From positions 1 through 64,000 of the forward strand of contig NZ_NFJL01000015.1 in NCBI RefSeq assembly GCF_002159835.1: a stretch of DNA of 64,000 bases. The letters are read 5' to 3'. This DNA is from Blautia sp. An249 (GTDB taxonomy: Bacteria; Bacillota; Clostridia; Lachnospirales; Lachnospiraceae). How positions within the stretch are numbered: the stretch's first letter is position 1; each line of letters begins with the position of its first letter. The notes under the pieces were generated by a model. The model was not told where the DNA came from and ran no database searches. It saw only the letters and a program-made list of their open reading frames with translations. A program made the position numbers and the translations under genes. Of the stretch, positions 37,134 through 47,392 are shown one piece after another.

Positions 37134-39023
37134 ATGAATCAGCTTATCAAAAACTGTGATATTGTGGTCATTGGAGCCGGCCATGCAGGATGCGAGGCAG
37201 CTCTTGCAGGAGCAAGACTCGGGCTGGATACCATCATGTTTACCGTCAGTGTGGACAGTATTGCATTAATGCCCTGTAATCCCAATATCGGCGGAAGTTC
37301 AAAAGGACATTTAGTAAAAGAAGTAGATGCCCTTGGAGGAGAAATGGGCAAAAATATTGATAAAACATTTATCCAGTCTAAAATGTTAAATCAGTCAAAA
37401 GGCCCGGCGGTTCATTCTTTAAGAGCACAGGCAGATAAACAGGCATACAGCACAGAAATGAGAAAGACTCTGGAAAACACTCCGAATCTTACTATCAAAC
37501 AGGGAGAAATCACAGAACTATTGGTGGAAGACGGAAAAATCACAGGAGTAAAGACTTTTTCCAATGCAGTTTATTACTGTAAGGCCGTGATTCTCTGCAC
37601 CGGGACTTATTTAAAGGCACGCTGCATTTACGGAGATGTAAGCAATTATACAGGCCCCAATGGCCTGCAGGCAGCCAATTATCTGACGGATTCCTTAAAA
37701 AGCCTTGGAATCGAAATGTTCCGTTTTAAAACAGGAACTCCTGCCAGAATCGACGGAAAAACCATAGATTACAGTAAGATGGAGGAACAATTTGGAGATA
37801 AGCGAATTGTGCCCTTTTCCTTTTCTACAGATCCGGAAACCATTCAGATTGATCAGGTTTCCTGCTGGCTGACCTATACGAACGAGAAAACCCATGAAAT
37901 TATCAGAAACAATCTGGATCGTTCTCCTTTATATTCCGGAATGATTGAAGGGACAGGCCCCAGATATTGTCCCTCCATTGAAGATAAGGTGGTGCGGTTT
38001 GCCGATAAGAACCGCCATCAGGTATTTATCGAGCCGGAAGGACTATATACCAATGAAATGTATGTGGGCGGAATGTCCAGCTCCCTTCCGGAAGACGTTC
38101 AGGATCAGATGTATCATTCTGTCCCCGGACTGGAAAACGCAACCATAGTAAGAAACGCCTATGCCATTGAATATGACTGCATCAATCCCCGGCAGTTAAA
38201 TCCCACGCTGGAGTTTAAGAATATCAATGGGCTGTTCAGCGCCGGTCAGTTTAACGGAAGTTCCGGATATGAAGAGGCAGCCGCCCAGGGACTGGTAGCG
38301 GGAATCAATGCAGCATTAAAAATACAGGGAAAAGAGATGATGACCCTGGATCGTTCAGAGGCTTATATCGGCGTTTTAATTGACGATTTAGTAACCAAAG
38401 AAAATCATGAGCCTTACCGGATGATGACAAGCCGGGCGGAATACAGACTGCTGTTAAGACAGGACAACGCAGATATAAGACTTCGGAAAAAGGGATATGA
38501 AGCCGGTCTGATAGACCAGGAAACCTATGAAAAAGTATTAAGAAAAACAGAAGCCATAGAAAAAGAAATAAAAAGAGTGGAACATGTGCATATCGGAGCA
38601 AATGAAAAGGTTCAGAAACTTCTGGAATCCTATGGAAGTACCCCATTAAAAAACGGCACCACTCTGGCTGAATTAATCCGCCGTCCGGAATTAAATTATA
38701 AAGCCCTGGAACCCATTGATGAAGAAAGGCCAAAACTGGCCTGGGATGTGGAAGAACAGGTAAACATCAATATAAAATATGACGGTTACATCAAACGGCA
38801 GTTAAAGCAGGTAGAACAGTTTAAGAAGCTGGAAAGCAGGAAAATACCGGAAGATCTGGATTATAAGCAGATAAAGGGACTTCGTATTGAAGCAATGCAG
38901 AAGCTGGAATTATACCAGCCGGTATCCATCGGTCAGGCATCCCGAATCTCGGGCGTATCTCCTGCAGATATTTCTGTATTACTAATTTATATGGAACAAT
39001 ACACAAAGGAGGAGAAACATTGA
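37134..39023 (+). CDS. mnmG: tRNA uridine-5-carboxymethylaminomethyl modification enzyme MnmG
   Basis: The FAD-dependent partner of MnmE (formerly GidA). The 629-residue protein starts with the dinucleotide-binding fold [19 protein letters not shown] (about 12-30), has the family signatures [24 protein letters not shown] (about 49-72) and [24 protein letters not shown] (about 372-395), and a C-terminal helical domain. It lies 14 bp after mnmE. Confidence 0.97.
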   Translation: MNQLIKNCDIVVIGAGHAGCEAALAGARLGLDTIMFTVSVDSIALMPCNPNIGGSSKGHLVKEVDALGGEMGKNIDKTFIQSKMLNQSKGPAVHSLRAQADKQAYSTEMRKTLENTPNLTIKQGEITELLVEDGKITGVKTFSNAVYYCKAVILCTGTYLKARCIYGDVSNYTGPNGLQAANYLTDSLKSLGIEMFRFKTGTPARIDGKTIDYSKMEEQFGDKRIVPFSFSTDPETIQIDQVSCWLTYTNEKTHEIIRNNLDRSPLYSGMIEGTGPRYCPSIEDKVVRFADKNRHQVFIEPEGLYTNEMYVGGMSSSLPEDVQDQMYHSVPGLENATIVRNAYAIEYDCINPRQLNPTLEFKNINGLFSAGQFNGSSGYEEAAAQGLVAGINAALKIQGKEMMTLDRSEAYIGVLIDDLVTKENHEPYRMMTSRAEYRLLLRQDNADIRLRKKGYEAGLIDQETYEKVLRKTEAIEKEIKRVEHVHIGANEKVQKLLESYGSTPLKNGTTLAELIRRPELNYKALEPIDEERPKLAWDVEEQVNINIKYDGYIKRQLKQVEQFKKLESRKIPEDLDYKQIKGLRIEAMQKLELYQPVSIGQASRISGVSPADISVLLIYMEQYTKEEKH

Positions 39024-39742
39024 GAAAAGAGCTTGAAGCACTGAAAAAAGGAGCTGCCTTTTTTGATATTGAATTAAGTGAAAAACAGACGGAACAGTTT
39101 TACCGCTTTTATGAACAAATGGTGGAAACCAATAAATATATGAATCTGACAGGGATTACCCAGTTGGATGAAGTAATTGTAAAACATTTCCTGGACAGTC
39201 TGGCTGTGAGTAAAGCTGTATCCATGGAAAAGGTAAAAAAGATAATAGATGTGGGAACGGGAGCCGGATTTCCCGGAATTCCTTTAAAGATTGCTTATCC
39301 GGATCTGGAAGTCTGCCTTTTAGACTCTCTGAAAAAGAGAATCGGTTTTCTGGAGGAAGTCTGCCGGGAGAATCAGCTTCAGAAAGTGGAAACCCTTCAT
39401 GGAAGGGCAGAAGATTATGCAAAAAATCCTGCTTACCGGGAAAAATTTGATCTCTGCGTGTCCCGCGCCGTAGCCAATCTGGCAACTTTAGCAGAATATT
39501 GCCTTCCCTATGTGGAAGTTGGTGGATACTTCGTGTCTTATAAGTCGGGGAATGTGGATAACGAAAGAAAAGAAGCGGAGAAAGCCATTGAGATTCTGGG
39601 CGGAAAGATAAAAGATGTTATCTATTTCACCCTCCCGGAGACGGAAATCGAACGTTCTCTGGTAGTGATTGAAAAGGGAAAAGAAACCCCTGGAAAATAT
39701 CCCAGAAAGGCCGGAATGCCCGCAAAAGAACCGCTGAAATAA
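39020..39742 (+). CDS. rsmG: 16S rRNA (guanine527-N7)-methyltransferase
   Basis: RsmG (GidB) methylates G527 of 16S rRNA; loss gives low-level streptomycin resistance. The 240-residue protein has the SAM loop [16 protein letters not shown] (about 74-89). The start is a TTG (39020-39022) that overlaps the mnmG stop as TTGA and has AAGGAGGAG 5 nt before it. The C-terminal 20 residues are basic ([20 protein letters not shown]), the usual family ending. Confidence 0.96.
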   Translation: MRKELEALKKGAAFFDIELSEKQTEQFYRFYEQMVETNKYMNLTGITQLDEVIVKHFLDSLAVSKAVSMEKVKKIIDVGTGAGFPGIPLKIAYPDLEVCLLDSLKKRIGFLEEVCRENQLQKVETLHGRAEDYAKNPAYREKFDLCVSRAVANLATLAEYCLPYVEVGGYFVSYKSGNVDNERKEAEKAIEILGGKIKDVIYFTLPETEIERSLVVIEKGKETPGKYPRKAGMPAKEPLK

Positions 39743-39772
39743 ACAGAAAATCAAAAGGAGGTAAATAAAAAT

Positions 39773-40411
39773 ATGAAAATCGTTCAGATGGAAAACTGGG
39801 AAAGAAGAGATCACTTCGAATTCTATTCCAAATGTTCAACACCTCACTATTGTATAGCTTTTAACATCGAGGTGTCAAAGCTTCTTGCCTTTACACGGGC
39901 CAATCATATCTCCTTTTATTATTCACTGATTTATCTTTGCACAAAAGCCATGAATTCTGTGGACGAATTTCTCCTGGAAATACAGGAAGGCGTACTGATG
40001 AAAGCAGACAGGAGAATTGCCTGCTTTACTGACCTGAGAAAAGGAGAAACGGTATTTCATATGGTGACCCTTCCCTGTGAGGGAGATATAGTGGAATTTG
40101 CTCAAAAGGCCAGAACAGAAAGTGAAAACAATCCACAGCCTGTATACGCCCTTGAAGGATCCGGAGAACCTCAGATTATCTTCTCCTGCGTTCCCTGGGT
40201 GGATATGACCGTGTGTACAAATGAAAGAGACTATAACGATCCGAATCTGAAAGATGATACCACGCCTATTCTGGTATGGGGGAAATACACAGAACAGGAT
40301 GGAAAATATAAAATTAATATGACTCTGGATGTAAACCACAGGCTCATAGACGGCTATTATGTGGGAGAGTTTGTGAAAAAGCTGGAAGAGCTGATTGATG
40401 AATTGAATTAA
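39773..40411 (+). CDS. Chloramphenicol acetyltransferase-like acyltransferase
   Basis: The 212-residue protein has the CatA fold: an N-terminal HFEFYSKCSTPHYCIAFNIEV and the C-terminal catalytic motif NHRLIDG (188-194), in which His189 and Asp193 match the HHxxxDG motif of chloramphenicol acetyltransferases (first His replaced by Asn). Chromosomal relatives in gut clostridia are often annotated so without known resistance, so the substrate is open. It starts 30 bp after rsmG with its own AGGAGG, and a terminator follows. There are no mobile-element marks next to it. Confidence 0.75.
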   Translation: MKIVQMENWERRDHFEFYSKCSTPHYCIAFNIEVSKLLAFTRANHISFYYSLIYLCTKAMNSVDEFLLEIQEGVLMKADRRIACFTDLRKGETVFHMVTLPCEGDIVEFAQKARTESENNPQPVYALEGSGEPQIIFSCVPWVDMTVCTNERDYNDPNLKDDTTPILVWGKYTEQDGKYKINMTLDVNHRLIDGYYVGEFVKKLEELIDELN

Positions 40412-40434
40412 GAGAAATAAGAGTTGTTGGAAAT

Positions 40435-40467
40435 AAAAAGACTGTTTGAAAAGCAGTCTTTTTTTGT
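40435..40467 (+). terminator. Terminator after the acetyltransferase-like gene
   Basis: AAAAGACTG / CAGTCTTTTTTT with a GTTTGAAAAG-type loop, 24 bp past the stop. A clear Rho-independent terminator closing the mnmE operon. Another small hairpin (GCTGCC / GGCAGC, about 40573-40590) lies in the leader of the next operon. Confidence 0.85.
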
Positions 40468-40613
40468 GCCTTTTTGTCGGACAGTTTCACAAAATAAACA
40501 CAATAAAATCCCATTTCCATCACATTTATTTAATAAAATAATAAGCATGGTCTTTTCTGTAAAGGAAATACAGCTGCCGATACAGGCAGCGCCAATCATG
40601 AAAAAGGAGGAGA

Positions 40614-41648
40614 ATGAGATTGCTTGAAGTAAGAAACCTGGTAAAAAAGTACGGGAACCATCTGGCCGTGGATAATCTTTCCTTTCAAATTGAAAAAGGA
40701 AAGATATACGGCTTCCTCGGGCCAAATGGGGCGGGAAAGTCTACGACAATGAACATAATAACCGGCTATATTGCTTCTACCGAAGGAGAAGTGATTATAG
40801 ATGGACACAACATCCTGGAAGAACCGGAAAAAGCCAAGAAATGTATAGGATACCTTCCGGAACAGCCGCCTTTATATTTTGATATGACTGTGCTGGAGTA
40901 TTTAAAATTTGCGGCGGAATTAAAGAAAATACCAAAAGAAAAAAGAGATTCTATGATGGAAGAAGTCATGGAACTGGTAAAAATACAGGACGTGAAGGGG
41001 CGGCTTATAAAGAACCTGTCCAAAGGATACCGCCAGAGGGTAGGACTTGCACAGGCCATCTTAGGGTATCCGGAACTGATTATTCTGGATGAGCCGACAG
41101 TAGGTCTGGATCCCAAACAGATTATTGAAATAAGGGATTTAATTAAGGGATTAAAAGAAAAACATACGGTTATATTAAGTTCCCATATTTTGTCTGAGGT
41201 CAGCGCCGTCTGCGATTATGTGCTGATTCTCTCTCATGGAAAACTGGTAGCAGGCGATACGCCGGAGAATTTAAGTAAACTGGCATACGGAGAGAAAACC
41301 TTAAGTCTGGAGATTAAAGGAGAAAGAGAAAAAATCCTTTCCGCTGTTGGTTCTCTGGAAACTGTAGAGAAAACAGAAGAAGTTCCGTCAGAAACAGAGT
41401 CTGTGGTATCTCTGAAACTTACATCATCAGAAGATCAGGATATTCGGGAAGAAGTTTTTTATAAAATGGCGGAAATAAAATGTCCTATTTTAAGAATGGA
41501 TATGACCCGTTTATCCTTAGAAGATATATTCCTGGAATTAACAGAGGATAAGGAACCGGAGGTTCAGGAGAAGAAAAGAAAATTCTTTATGAACCGGAAG
41601 GAAAAAAAGGAGAATAAGGAGGAAGAGAACAATGCCGGCGATCTATAA
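40614..41648 (+). CDS. ABC transporter ATP-binding protein (GldA-like)
   Basis: The 344-residue ATPase has Walker A GPNGAGKSTT (about 38-47), the signature LSKGYRQRV (about 134-142), Walker B LIILDEPTVGLD (about 153-164) and a switch His in SSHIL. About 120 residues follow the ATPase domain, ending in a Lys/Glu-rich tail. It is the first gene of a four-gene operon with a permease, a GldG-like protein and a DUF4340 protein. Such gliding-type ABC systems occur in many non-gliding bacteria; the substrate is not known. AGGAGG precedes the ATG. Confidence 0.9.
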   Translation: MRLLEVRNLVKKYGNHLAVDNLSFQIEKGKIYGFLGPNGAGKSTTMNIITGYIASTEGEVIIDGHNILEEPEKAKKCIGYLPEQPPLYFDMTVLEYLKFAAELKKIPKEKRDSMMEEVMELVKIQDVKGRLIKNLSKGYRQRVGLAQAILGYPELIILDEPTVGLDPKQIIEIRDLIKGLKEKHTVILSSHILSEVSAVCDYVLILSHGKLVAGDTPENLSKLAYGEKTLSLEIKGEREKILSAVGSLETVEKTEEVPSETESVVSLKLTSSEDQDIREEVFYKMAEIKCPILRMDMTRLSLEDIFLELTEDKEPEVQEKKRKFFMNRKEKKENKEEENNAGDL

Positions 41649-42495
41649 AAAAGAGTTAAAAGGGTATCTGACTTCTATGCTTGGGTATTTATTCATATTT
41701 TTTATTCTGCTTTTGGCAGGAATATATTTTACCGCCTATAATCTGGTATCGGCATATCCGAAATTTGAGGCGGTATTAAGTGCGGTAACCTTTGTATTTC
41801 TTGTAGCCGTTCCCATTCTTACAATGAAAATTATGGCAGAAGAGAGAAAGCAGAAGACGGATCAGATGTTACTGACAGCCCCGGTATCTGTGGGAAGCAT
41901 TGTCTGGGGAAAATATCTGGCGCTGATTACCGTGTACCTGATATCTGTTTTGATTTTAAGTTTCTATCCGCTGATCATGTCAAAGTACGGAGATATATCT
42001 TATGCTACTGCGTATACAGGAATTCTGGGATTTTATTTACTGGGATGTGCGTACCTTGCCATTGGAGTTTTCCTTTCCAGCGTTACGGAAAGTCAGGTAA
42101 TAGCGGCGGTATTAACCTTTGTTGTGCTGTTTCTTTTTTATGTTATGGACGGGATTTCCTCCTTTTTCTCACAGAAAGCATTTGTAAGTTTTCTTGCTTT
42201 TTCTGTTTTATTAATAGCAGCGGCATTTATTATTTATGGAATGATTAAGAACGGATTTCTTGCAGTCACTATTGGCCTGATTGGAGAAGTGGTATTATTA
42301 TGCATTTATTTTGTAAAATCCAGCATCTTTGAAGGAGCAATCCAAAGTTTTCTTTCTATATTTGATATAAATAGTCATTACAGCAATTTTTCCAATGGCA
42401 TTTTGGATATAACAGGAATCATTTATTTTGTTTCTATTATTCTGATTTGTATTTTCCTGACAATACAGTCTGTAGTAAAAAGACGCTGGAATTAG
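41632..42495 (+). CDS. ABC transporter permease (GldF-like, ABC-2 family)
   Basis: The 287-residue membrane protein has six or seven hydrophobic segments (first about 14-36, second about 47-66, then four or five more from about 95 to 280) and the ABC-2 motif MAEERKQKTDQMLLTAPVSVGSIVWGKYLA between the second and third. It overlaps the ATPase gene by 17 bp and has AAGGAGG in the end of that gene. It should pair with the ATPase as an exporter or mechanotransmission complex. Confidence 0.88.
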   Translation: MPAIYKKELKGYLTSMLGYLFIFFILLLAGIYFTAYNLVSAYPKFEAVLSAVTFVFLVAVPILTMKIMAEERKQKTDQMLLTAPVSVGSIVWGKYLALITVYLISVLILSFYPLIMSKYGDISYATAYTGILGFYLLGCAYLAIGVFLSSVTESQVIAAVLTFVVLFLFYVMDGISSFFSQKAFVSFLAFSVLLIAAAFIIYGMIKNGFLAVTIGLIGEVVLLCIYFVKSSIFEGAIQSFLSIFDINSHYSNFSNGILDITGIIYFVSIILICIFLTIQSVVKRRWN

Positions 42496-42505
42496 GAGGG
42501 CTGAG

Positions 42506-43966
42506 ATGAAACTGAATTTTAAAGGGAAACGAATTAAAAAGAATTTAATCGGTGTGATTAATAAAAAGAAATTGAAATACGGTTCTTACAGCATGTTTTT
42601 AACCGTTCTTGTTTTTGCAATTGCTGTGGTTGTAAATCTGCTGGCAGGGGAACTTCCTTCAAAATATACGCAAATTGATGTAAGTGAAGAAAAATTATAT
42701 ACGATTGGAGATCAGACAGAAGAGGTATTAAAGAATCTGGAAGAGGATGTAACCATATATCGGATTGTACAAAGCGGAAATGAAGATGAAACCATCACAA
42801 AGCTTCTGGAGAGATATGAAGACGCGTCTTCTCACATTAAAGTGGAGGAAAAAGATCCGGTAGTAAATCCCAGCTTTACAAGCAAATATACGCAGGATAC
42901 TTTAACAGATAACAGTCTGATTGTAACCTGCCAGGATAAAAATAAGATTGTTGATTACAATTCTCTGTACGAACAAAGCATGGATTATACCAGTTATTCT
43001 TACAGTGTGACCGGATTCGACGGAGAAGGACAGATTACCAGTGCGATCGCTTATGTAACCAGTGAAGATCTGCCCAAACTTTATGTACTGGAAGGCCATG
43101 GAGAAAGTACTTTAAGTTCAACAATAGAAGAGTCCATTAAAAAGGATAATATAGACATAGAAACATTAAATCTGGTAAATGTAGGTGAAGTGCCGGAAGA
43201 CACCGATTGTATTTTAATAAATTCTCCTCAGACGGATCTGTCAGAAAGCGAGAAGGAAGCGGTTTTAGACTACCTGGAAAGCGGCGGAAAAGCCCTTATT
43301 TTCTCAGACTATACCACATCTGAACTTACAAATTTTGATTCTCTCCTTGCAAATTACGGAGTGGAAAGGGTAGATGGGGTTATTTTCGAGGGGGATAACC
43401 AGCACTATGTTGCCCAAATGCCTTATTATCTGCTTCCAGAGATGAATGAATCTGAGATTACAACCAATTTAGTGTCCGATAATCGGTATATTCTTATGCC
43501 GGTAGCGCAGGGAATTAAGCAGTCAGAGGATGCGAGAGATACCTTAAATATTGTCAGTCTTCTTTCTACTACAGAGGATGCATATTCCAAGGTAAATACG
43601 GATTCCACAACGGTGGAGAAAGAAGAGGGAGATATTGACGGTCCCTTTGATATTGGAGTTTCCATCAGCGAAGAAGTGGATGATGGAAATTCGACACAAA
43701 TTGTCTACTTTTCTTCTTCTGCTCTGATGCAGGAACAGATAGATCAGATGGTTTCAGGAAGTAATACTCAGTTAATTACAGATTCCTTAAGCTGGATGTG
43801 TAAACAGGAAGAGTCTGTATCCATACCGGTAAAAAGTGTAGAAACCTCCTATCTGACAATTACCGGATACGATGTGAGTTTCTGGTCAATAACTGCCATG
43901 ATACTGATTCCCGGAGTGTTCCTGGTTACGGGATTTGTAATATGGCTGAAAAGGAGAAAAGCGTAG
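42506..43966 (+). CDS. GldG-family ABC auxiliary membrane protein
   Basis: The 486-residue protein has one membrane segment near residues 30-50, a large extracytoplasmic domain beginning LPSKYTQIDVSEEKLYTIGDQTEEVLKNLEEDVTIY (the N-terminal part of GldG/ABC-type uncharacterised transport domains), and a second membrane segment at about 455-482 followed by KRRKA. The IFT-like central domain includes VLEGHGESTL (about 190-199). It lies 10 bp after the permease gene. It likely forms the extracytoplasmic part of the complex. Confidence 0.87.
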   Translation: MKLNFKGKRIKKNLIGVINKKKLKYGSYSMFLTVLVFAIAVVVNLLAGELPSKYTQIDVSEEKLYTIGDQTEEVLKNLEEDVTIYRIVQSGNEDETITKLLERYEDASSHIKVEEKDPVVNPSFTSKYTQDTLTDNSLIVTCQDKNKIVDYNSLYEQSMDYTSYSYSVTGFDGEGQITSAIAYVTSEDLPKLYVLEGHGESTLSSTIEESIKKDNIDIETLNLVNVGEVPEDTDCILINSPQTDLSESEKEAVLDYLESGGKALIFSDYTTSELTNFDSLLANYGVERVDGVIFEGDNQHYVAQMPYYLLPEMNESEITTNLVSDNRYILMPVAQGIKQSEDARDTLNIVSLLSTTEDAYSKVNTDSTTVEKEEGDIDGPFDIGVSISEEVDDGNSTQIVYFSSSALMQEQIDQMVSGSNTQLITDSLSWMCKQEESVSIPVKSVETSYLTITGYDVSFWSITAMILIPGVFLVTGFVIWLKRRKA

Positions 43967-45378
43967 TGAAGAAAAAAGGGATAACTATAGGGATCGGAGT
44001 GGCGGTTTTACTTTTATTATTGATTTCTTATTTTATAGTTAAAAACAATGTAAAAGAGGAATCAGAGCAAGAGGAAGAACAGGCAGAGGAAATCGTTTCC
44101 ATCGATCAGGAAGAGATTACTTCCATAAGTTTTACAATTGATGAATCGGAATATACGTTTGATAAAGGGGAAGGAGGATGGACAAATAAAGAAGATCCGG
44201 ATTTTCCGGTTAATACAGATAAAATGGGTGAAATAACAGATGTTTTAAGCGCTGTTTCCACAACCAGAACACTGAAAGATGTGGATAACCTGGAAGAATA
44301 TGGATTAACAGATCCTCTGAACAGGATAATTGTGGAAACTTCCGATGGAAATAAAAAGACATTAGAATTTGGTTCTCTCAATGAGGTTACCAGTGAATAT
44401 TATATGACTGTGGACAAGGATGAGAGTACGGTCTATTTAGTAGAAGAAAGTGTTTATACGCCGTTTACCGGTGACTTATATGATTATGCGTCAGGAAATA
44501 CTTATCCAAGTATTTCTTCTGACAGTATTACAGAAGTTCAGGTGGAGAAAACTGAGTCTCCCTATATGCTGAAGGAAGAGGAAGAAGTAACCAGCGGCTG
44601 GGTAACAGGAGCCATAGGAAATGAGGAACTGCAGACAGCCGATTCCGGTACAGTGTCTACTCTGTTGGCATCTGTCAGCGGACTTGCTTATCAGGATTTT
44701 GTTAATTATAACTGTGAAGATATGAGTGCCTATGGACTGGATCATCCAAATGCAGTTATAACAATAACATATGAAGAAGAGACATCCGGAGAAGATGAAG
44801 ATTCACGTGAAACAAAGCAGGTAGTTTTAAAAGTTGGCTCACAGGATGAGAACAAAAATTACTATGTAAGCTTAAATGATTCTCAGGAAATTTACACAAT
44901 GACAGGAACTTCTTTATCAGAAATAATTAATAAAAAACCCGTAGAACTGTACGATTTAACAGTGGCATATGCAGCAGAGAGCCAGCTCTCGAAAATAGAT
45001 GTAACAGAAGAAGGGGATATGGTCTTTGAATTAAAACTGAAAAAAGAAGAAAACGAAGAATCGGAAGAAGAAACAGTAGAGGAGTATGAGTATTATTATA
45101 ATGACAGGCAATTGGATAAGGATTTGAGCGATACCTTTTATAATGCTTTGACAAGTCTGACAGGAGAAAAGATTCTGGAAGAAGGCTATACACCTTCTGA
45201 GGCGGCAGAGTTTACCGTTTCCTATACGTTTACAGACAATTCCACATTAACGGTCAGCTTTTATCCGTACGATGAAAATTATTATGCAGGCATCAGCAGC
45301 AGCGGAAAAGTTTATTTGGTAAATAAGATGTCTTATAAAGATGTAAAAGAAGCCTTCGATAATCTGATAGAATCATAA
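43966..45378 (+). CDS. DUF4340 domain membrane-anchored protein
   Basis: A protein of about 470 residues with an N-terminal membrane anchor (ITIGIGVAVLLLLLISYFIV) and a large acidic outer domain that contains DUF4340-type repeats (EYGLTDPLNRIIVETSDGNKKTLEFG and the similar AYGLDHPNAVITITYEEE). I favour a GTG start at 43966, which overlaps the GldG stop as TAGTG and has AAGGAG 9 nt upstream. An ATG at 43942 is in frame but has a weak ribosome binding site and would lengthen the overlap to 25 bp. It is the last gene of the ABC operon; a terminator follows. Confidence 0.85.
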   Translation: MKKKGITIGIGVAVLLLLLISYFIVKNNVKEESEQEEEQAEEIVSIDQEEITSISFTIDESEYTFDKGEGGWTNKEDPDFPVNTDKMGEITDVLSAVSTTRTLKDVDNLEEYGLTDPLNRIIVETSDGNKKTLEFGSLNEVTSEYYMTVDKDESTVYLVEESVYTPFTGDLYDYASGNTYPSISSDSITEVQVEKTESPYMLKEEEEVTSGWVTGAIGNEELQTADSGTVSTLLASVSGLAYQDFVNYNCEDMSAYGLDHPNAVITITYEEETSGEDEDSRETKQVVLKVGSQDENKNYYVSLNDSQEIYTMTGTSLSEIINKKPVELYDLTVAYAAESQLSKIDVTEEGDMVFELKLKKEENEESEEETVEEYEYYYNDRQLDKDLSDTFYNALTSLTGEKILEEGYTPSEAAEFTVSYTFTDNSTLTVSFYPYDENYYAGISSSGKVYLVNKMSYKDVKEAFDNLIES

Positions 45379-45387
45379 GAAAGATAA

Positions 45388-45425
45388 AATAAGGGCTGCC
45401 GTATTTTACGGCAGCTCTTATTTTA
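45388..45425. terminator. Bidirectional terminator between DUF4340 and hydrolase genes
   Basis: AATAAGGGCTGCCGTA / TACGGCAGCTCTTATTTT forms a strong stem with A and T tracts on the two sides. It serves the convergent genes at 45378 and 45423; the end overlaps the hydrolase stop codon. Confidence 0.88.
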
Positions 45426-46376
45426 AAAGAATATTCCCACTTGTTCCAGAAATCCTTCCGGATTCTCAATATGAGGAAGATGTTTTGAACGCTTAATAAT
45501 GGCAGATTCAATGGCAGGATTGGCAGATGCATAAGAATCTATAATTGATTTGCCGGTTGGTTCTTCCTCGCCTTCAACAATAAAAATACTGTTATCAATA
45601 GATTTTAAACCATGAATAATATTAATATTCACATATTTGGATATGAGGCTTGCATAGAGGAACTTCGCACTGTTTCCGTTTCTATGGGCCGCTTCATAAT
45701 AAGCATCCAGAACATCGGAATCCATGTGAAATGGATTATAATAATATTTTTCAATAAATAAATTATTAATCGAACTTTCACATGTCATCATGTTATAAAT
45801 TAAAGTTCCGAATACCGGGAATTCAATCATAAATTTTAATAATTTACGACGTTTCGTAGGTGTCTGATTTAAAGAATGGAAAGAAGGTGGATTTACAAGC
45901 ATTAACTTGTTGAAAATTTCCTTTTCATTGTGACAAGCCATAATTGCAAAGGAAGAAGATAAACCGCAGGCAATTACATCTGTCTTTTCCCCAATCACAT
46001 TTTTTACGAAATCAGTAATCATCTGTACATAAATAAAATTCGTATATGTAATAGATGGCTTATCAGAACGTCCACATCCTAATAAATCAACACTGTATAC
46101 TGTATGTTTCATAGATAAATTTTTTTCAATACGCTCCCATTCGTAAGAAGAGCCACCCGGAACTAAATCATGAATCAGTAAAATAGGAGTTCCTGATCCT
46201 GATTTGGTATAATAAATATCCCCAAATCTCCAGTTGAAATAGTTCTTTTCAGATACGCGCAGCATATCTTTAAAAATTGCAGAAGCAGCAATGATCTTAT
46301 TAATTATATGAATAATAACAGTGGCAATTCCGAAAAGTATTGCTAAAGTAATTACACGATACTTATTCTTTTTCAT
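45423..46376 (-). CDS. Alpha/beta hydrolase, membrane-anchored
   Basis: A 317-residue protein with an N-terminal membrane segment (about 8-32) and an alpha/beta hydrolase domain. The oxyanion region is ILLIHDLVPGGSS (about 65-77), the nucleophile elbow is ACGLSSSF with Ser140, the nearby DLLGCGRSDKP matches the family's strand-4 loop, and the catalytic His is probably in SKHLPHIENPEGF near the C-terminus. The substrate is unknown. It is on the minus strand, against the direction of its neighbours and of replication, and is expressed from the parS region. Lipase or esterase activity is only an inference. Confidence 0.85.
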   Translation of the reverse strand: MKKNKYRVITLAILFGIATVIIHIINKIIAASAIFKDMLRVSEKNYFNWRFGDIYYTKSGSGTPILLIHDLVPGGSSYEWERIEKNLSMKHTVYSVDLLGCGRSDKPSITYTNFIYVQMITDFVKNVIGEKTDVIACGLSSSFAIMACHNEKEIFNKLMLVNPPSFHSLNQTPTKRRKLLKFMIEFPVFGTLIYNMMTCESSINNLFIEKYYYNPFHMDSDVLDAYYEAAHRNGNSAKFLYASLISKYVNINIIHGLKSIDNSIFIVEGEEEPTGKSIIDSYASANPAIESAIIKRSKHLPHIENPEGFLEQVGIFF

Positions 46377-46486
46377 CTTTTTAATACCTCCTTCAAAGAT
46401 AGGCTACTCTTATTATACGCCAGAAATGAGAGGGATACAATGATTTTTTGCTTTTTTAAAAAATTGGAAAATAGTATTTTATAAAA

Positions 46487-46502
46487 TGTTTCACGTGAAA
46501 CA
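46487..46502. promoter_or_regulatory. parS site 1
   Basis: TGTTTCACGTGAAACA, the perfect 16-bp palindrome bound by ParB (Spo0J) near bacterial origins. It lies 120 bp upstream of parA. Confidence 0.96.
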
Positions 46503-46540
46503 TTGCCAAATAATTTTTGAAAAATGTCTTTTTTTTCTAA

Positions 46541-46556
46541 TGTTTCACGTGAAACA
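46541..46556. promoter_or_regulatory. parS site 2
   Basis: A second perfect TGTTTCACGTGAAACA, 54 bp from the first centre to centre. The pair lies directly in front of parA-parB, so ParB spreading could also influence parA and hydrolase transcription. A TATAAT (about 46584) for parA lies just downstream. Confidence 0.96.
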
Positions 46557-46621
46557 ATTATGGCGATAATGTATGAAAGGTGCTATAATAAAAACATCCT
46601 TATAAAAGGGAGGAATTTTAA

Positions 46622-47386
46622 TTGGGAAGAGTTATTGCAATTGCTAATCAAAAGGGTGGAGTAGGAAAATCAACAACAGCAATTAACCTTTCTGCATGTT
46701 TGGCCGAAAAAGGTAAAAAAGTTCTGACTATTGACATTGATCCCCAGGGGAATACGACCAGTGGATTAGGAGTTGATAAAAACAATGTTGAAAATACATT
46801 GTATGAATTGTTGTTGGAAGAAAAGAAAGTTAAGGAATGCATTATCGGTCAGGTGATTGAAAATGTGGATTTGATTCCATCAAATGTGAATTTGTCAGGT
46901 GCGGAAATCGAGTTGATTGGCGTTGAAGACAAAGAGTACATATTAAAAAGGGCTGTTGACAAAGTTAAGAAAAAATATGATTATGTAGTAATGGATTGTC
47001 CTCCATCTCTTAGCATGTTGACCATTAACGCTTTATGTGCAGCCAATTCGGTATTGGTTCCGATTCAGTGTGAGTATTATGCACTGGAGGGATTATCACA
47101 GTTAATACATACAATTGAACTGGTGAAAGAAAGATTAAACCACAAATTGTTTATTGAAGGGGTAGTCTTTACCATGTATGATGCCAGAACCAATTTATCT
47201 CTTGAAGTAGTTGAAAATGTGAAGGAAAATTTGCAGCAAAATATTTATAAAACGATAATACCAAGAAATGTAAGGCTGGCAGAAGCCCCCAGTTACGGAA
47301 AACCTATAAATTTGTATGATACAAAATCGTCAGGAGCAGAAAGTTATCGGCTTCTGGCAGAAGAAGTAATGAACAGGGAGGGATGA
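46622..47386 (+). CDS. parA: Chromosome partitioning ATPase ParA (Soj)
   Basis: A Walker-type ATPase that works with ParB and parS in origin segregation and can regulate DnaA. The 254-residue protein has the deviant Walker A KGGVGKSTT (about 11-19), the motif DIDPQGNTTSGLG, and Walker B VVMDCPPSL. The start is a TTG at 46622 with GGAGG 8 nt upstream. parB follows after 6 bp. Confidence 0.97.
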   Translation: MGRVIAIANQKGGVGKSTTAINLSACLAEKGKKVLTIDIDPQGNTTSGLGVDKNNVENTLYELLLEEKKVKECIIGQVIENVDLIPSNVNLSGAEIELIGVEDKEYILKRAVDKVKKKYDYVVMDCPPSLSMLTINALCAANSVLVPIQCEYYALEGLSQLIHTIELVKERLNHKLFIEGVVFTMYDARTNLSLEVVENVKENLQQNIYKTIIPRNVRLAEAPSYGKPINLYDTKSSGAESYRLLAEEVMNREG

Positions 47387-47392
47387 TAAAGA

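Noticed and set aside
39773-40411. Acquired chloramphenicol-resistance gene
   Set aside because: The sequence is CAT-like, but it is embedded in the core mnmE operon with no mobile marks and lacks the first His of HHxxxDG, so I do not claim resistance.
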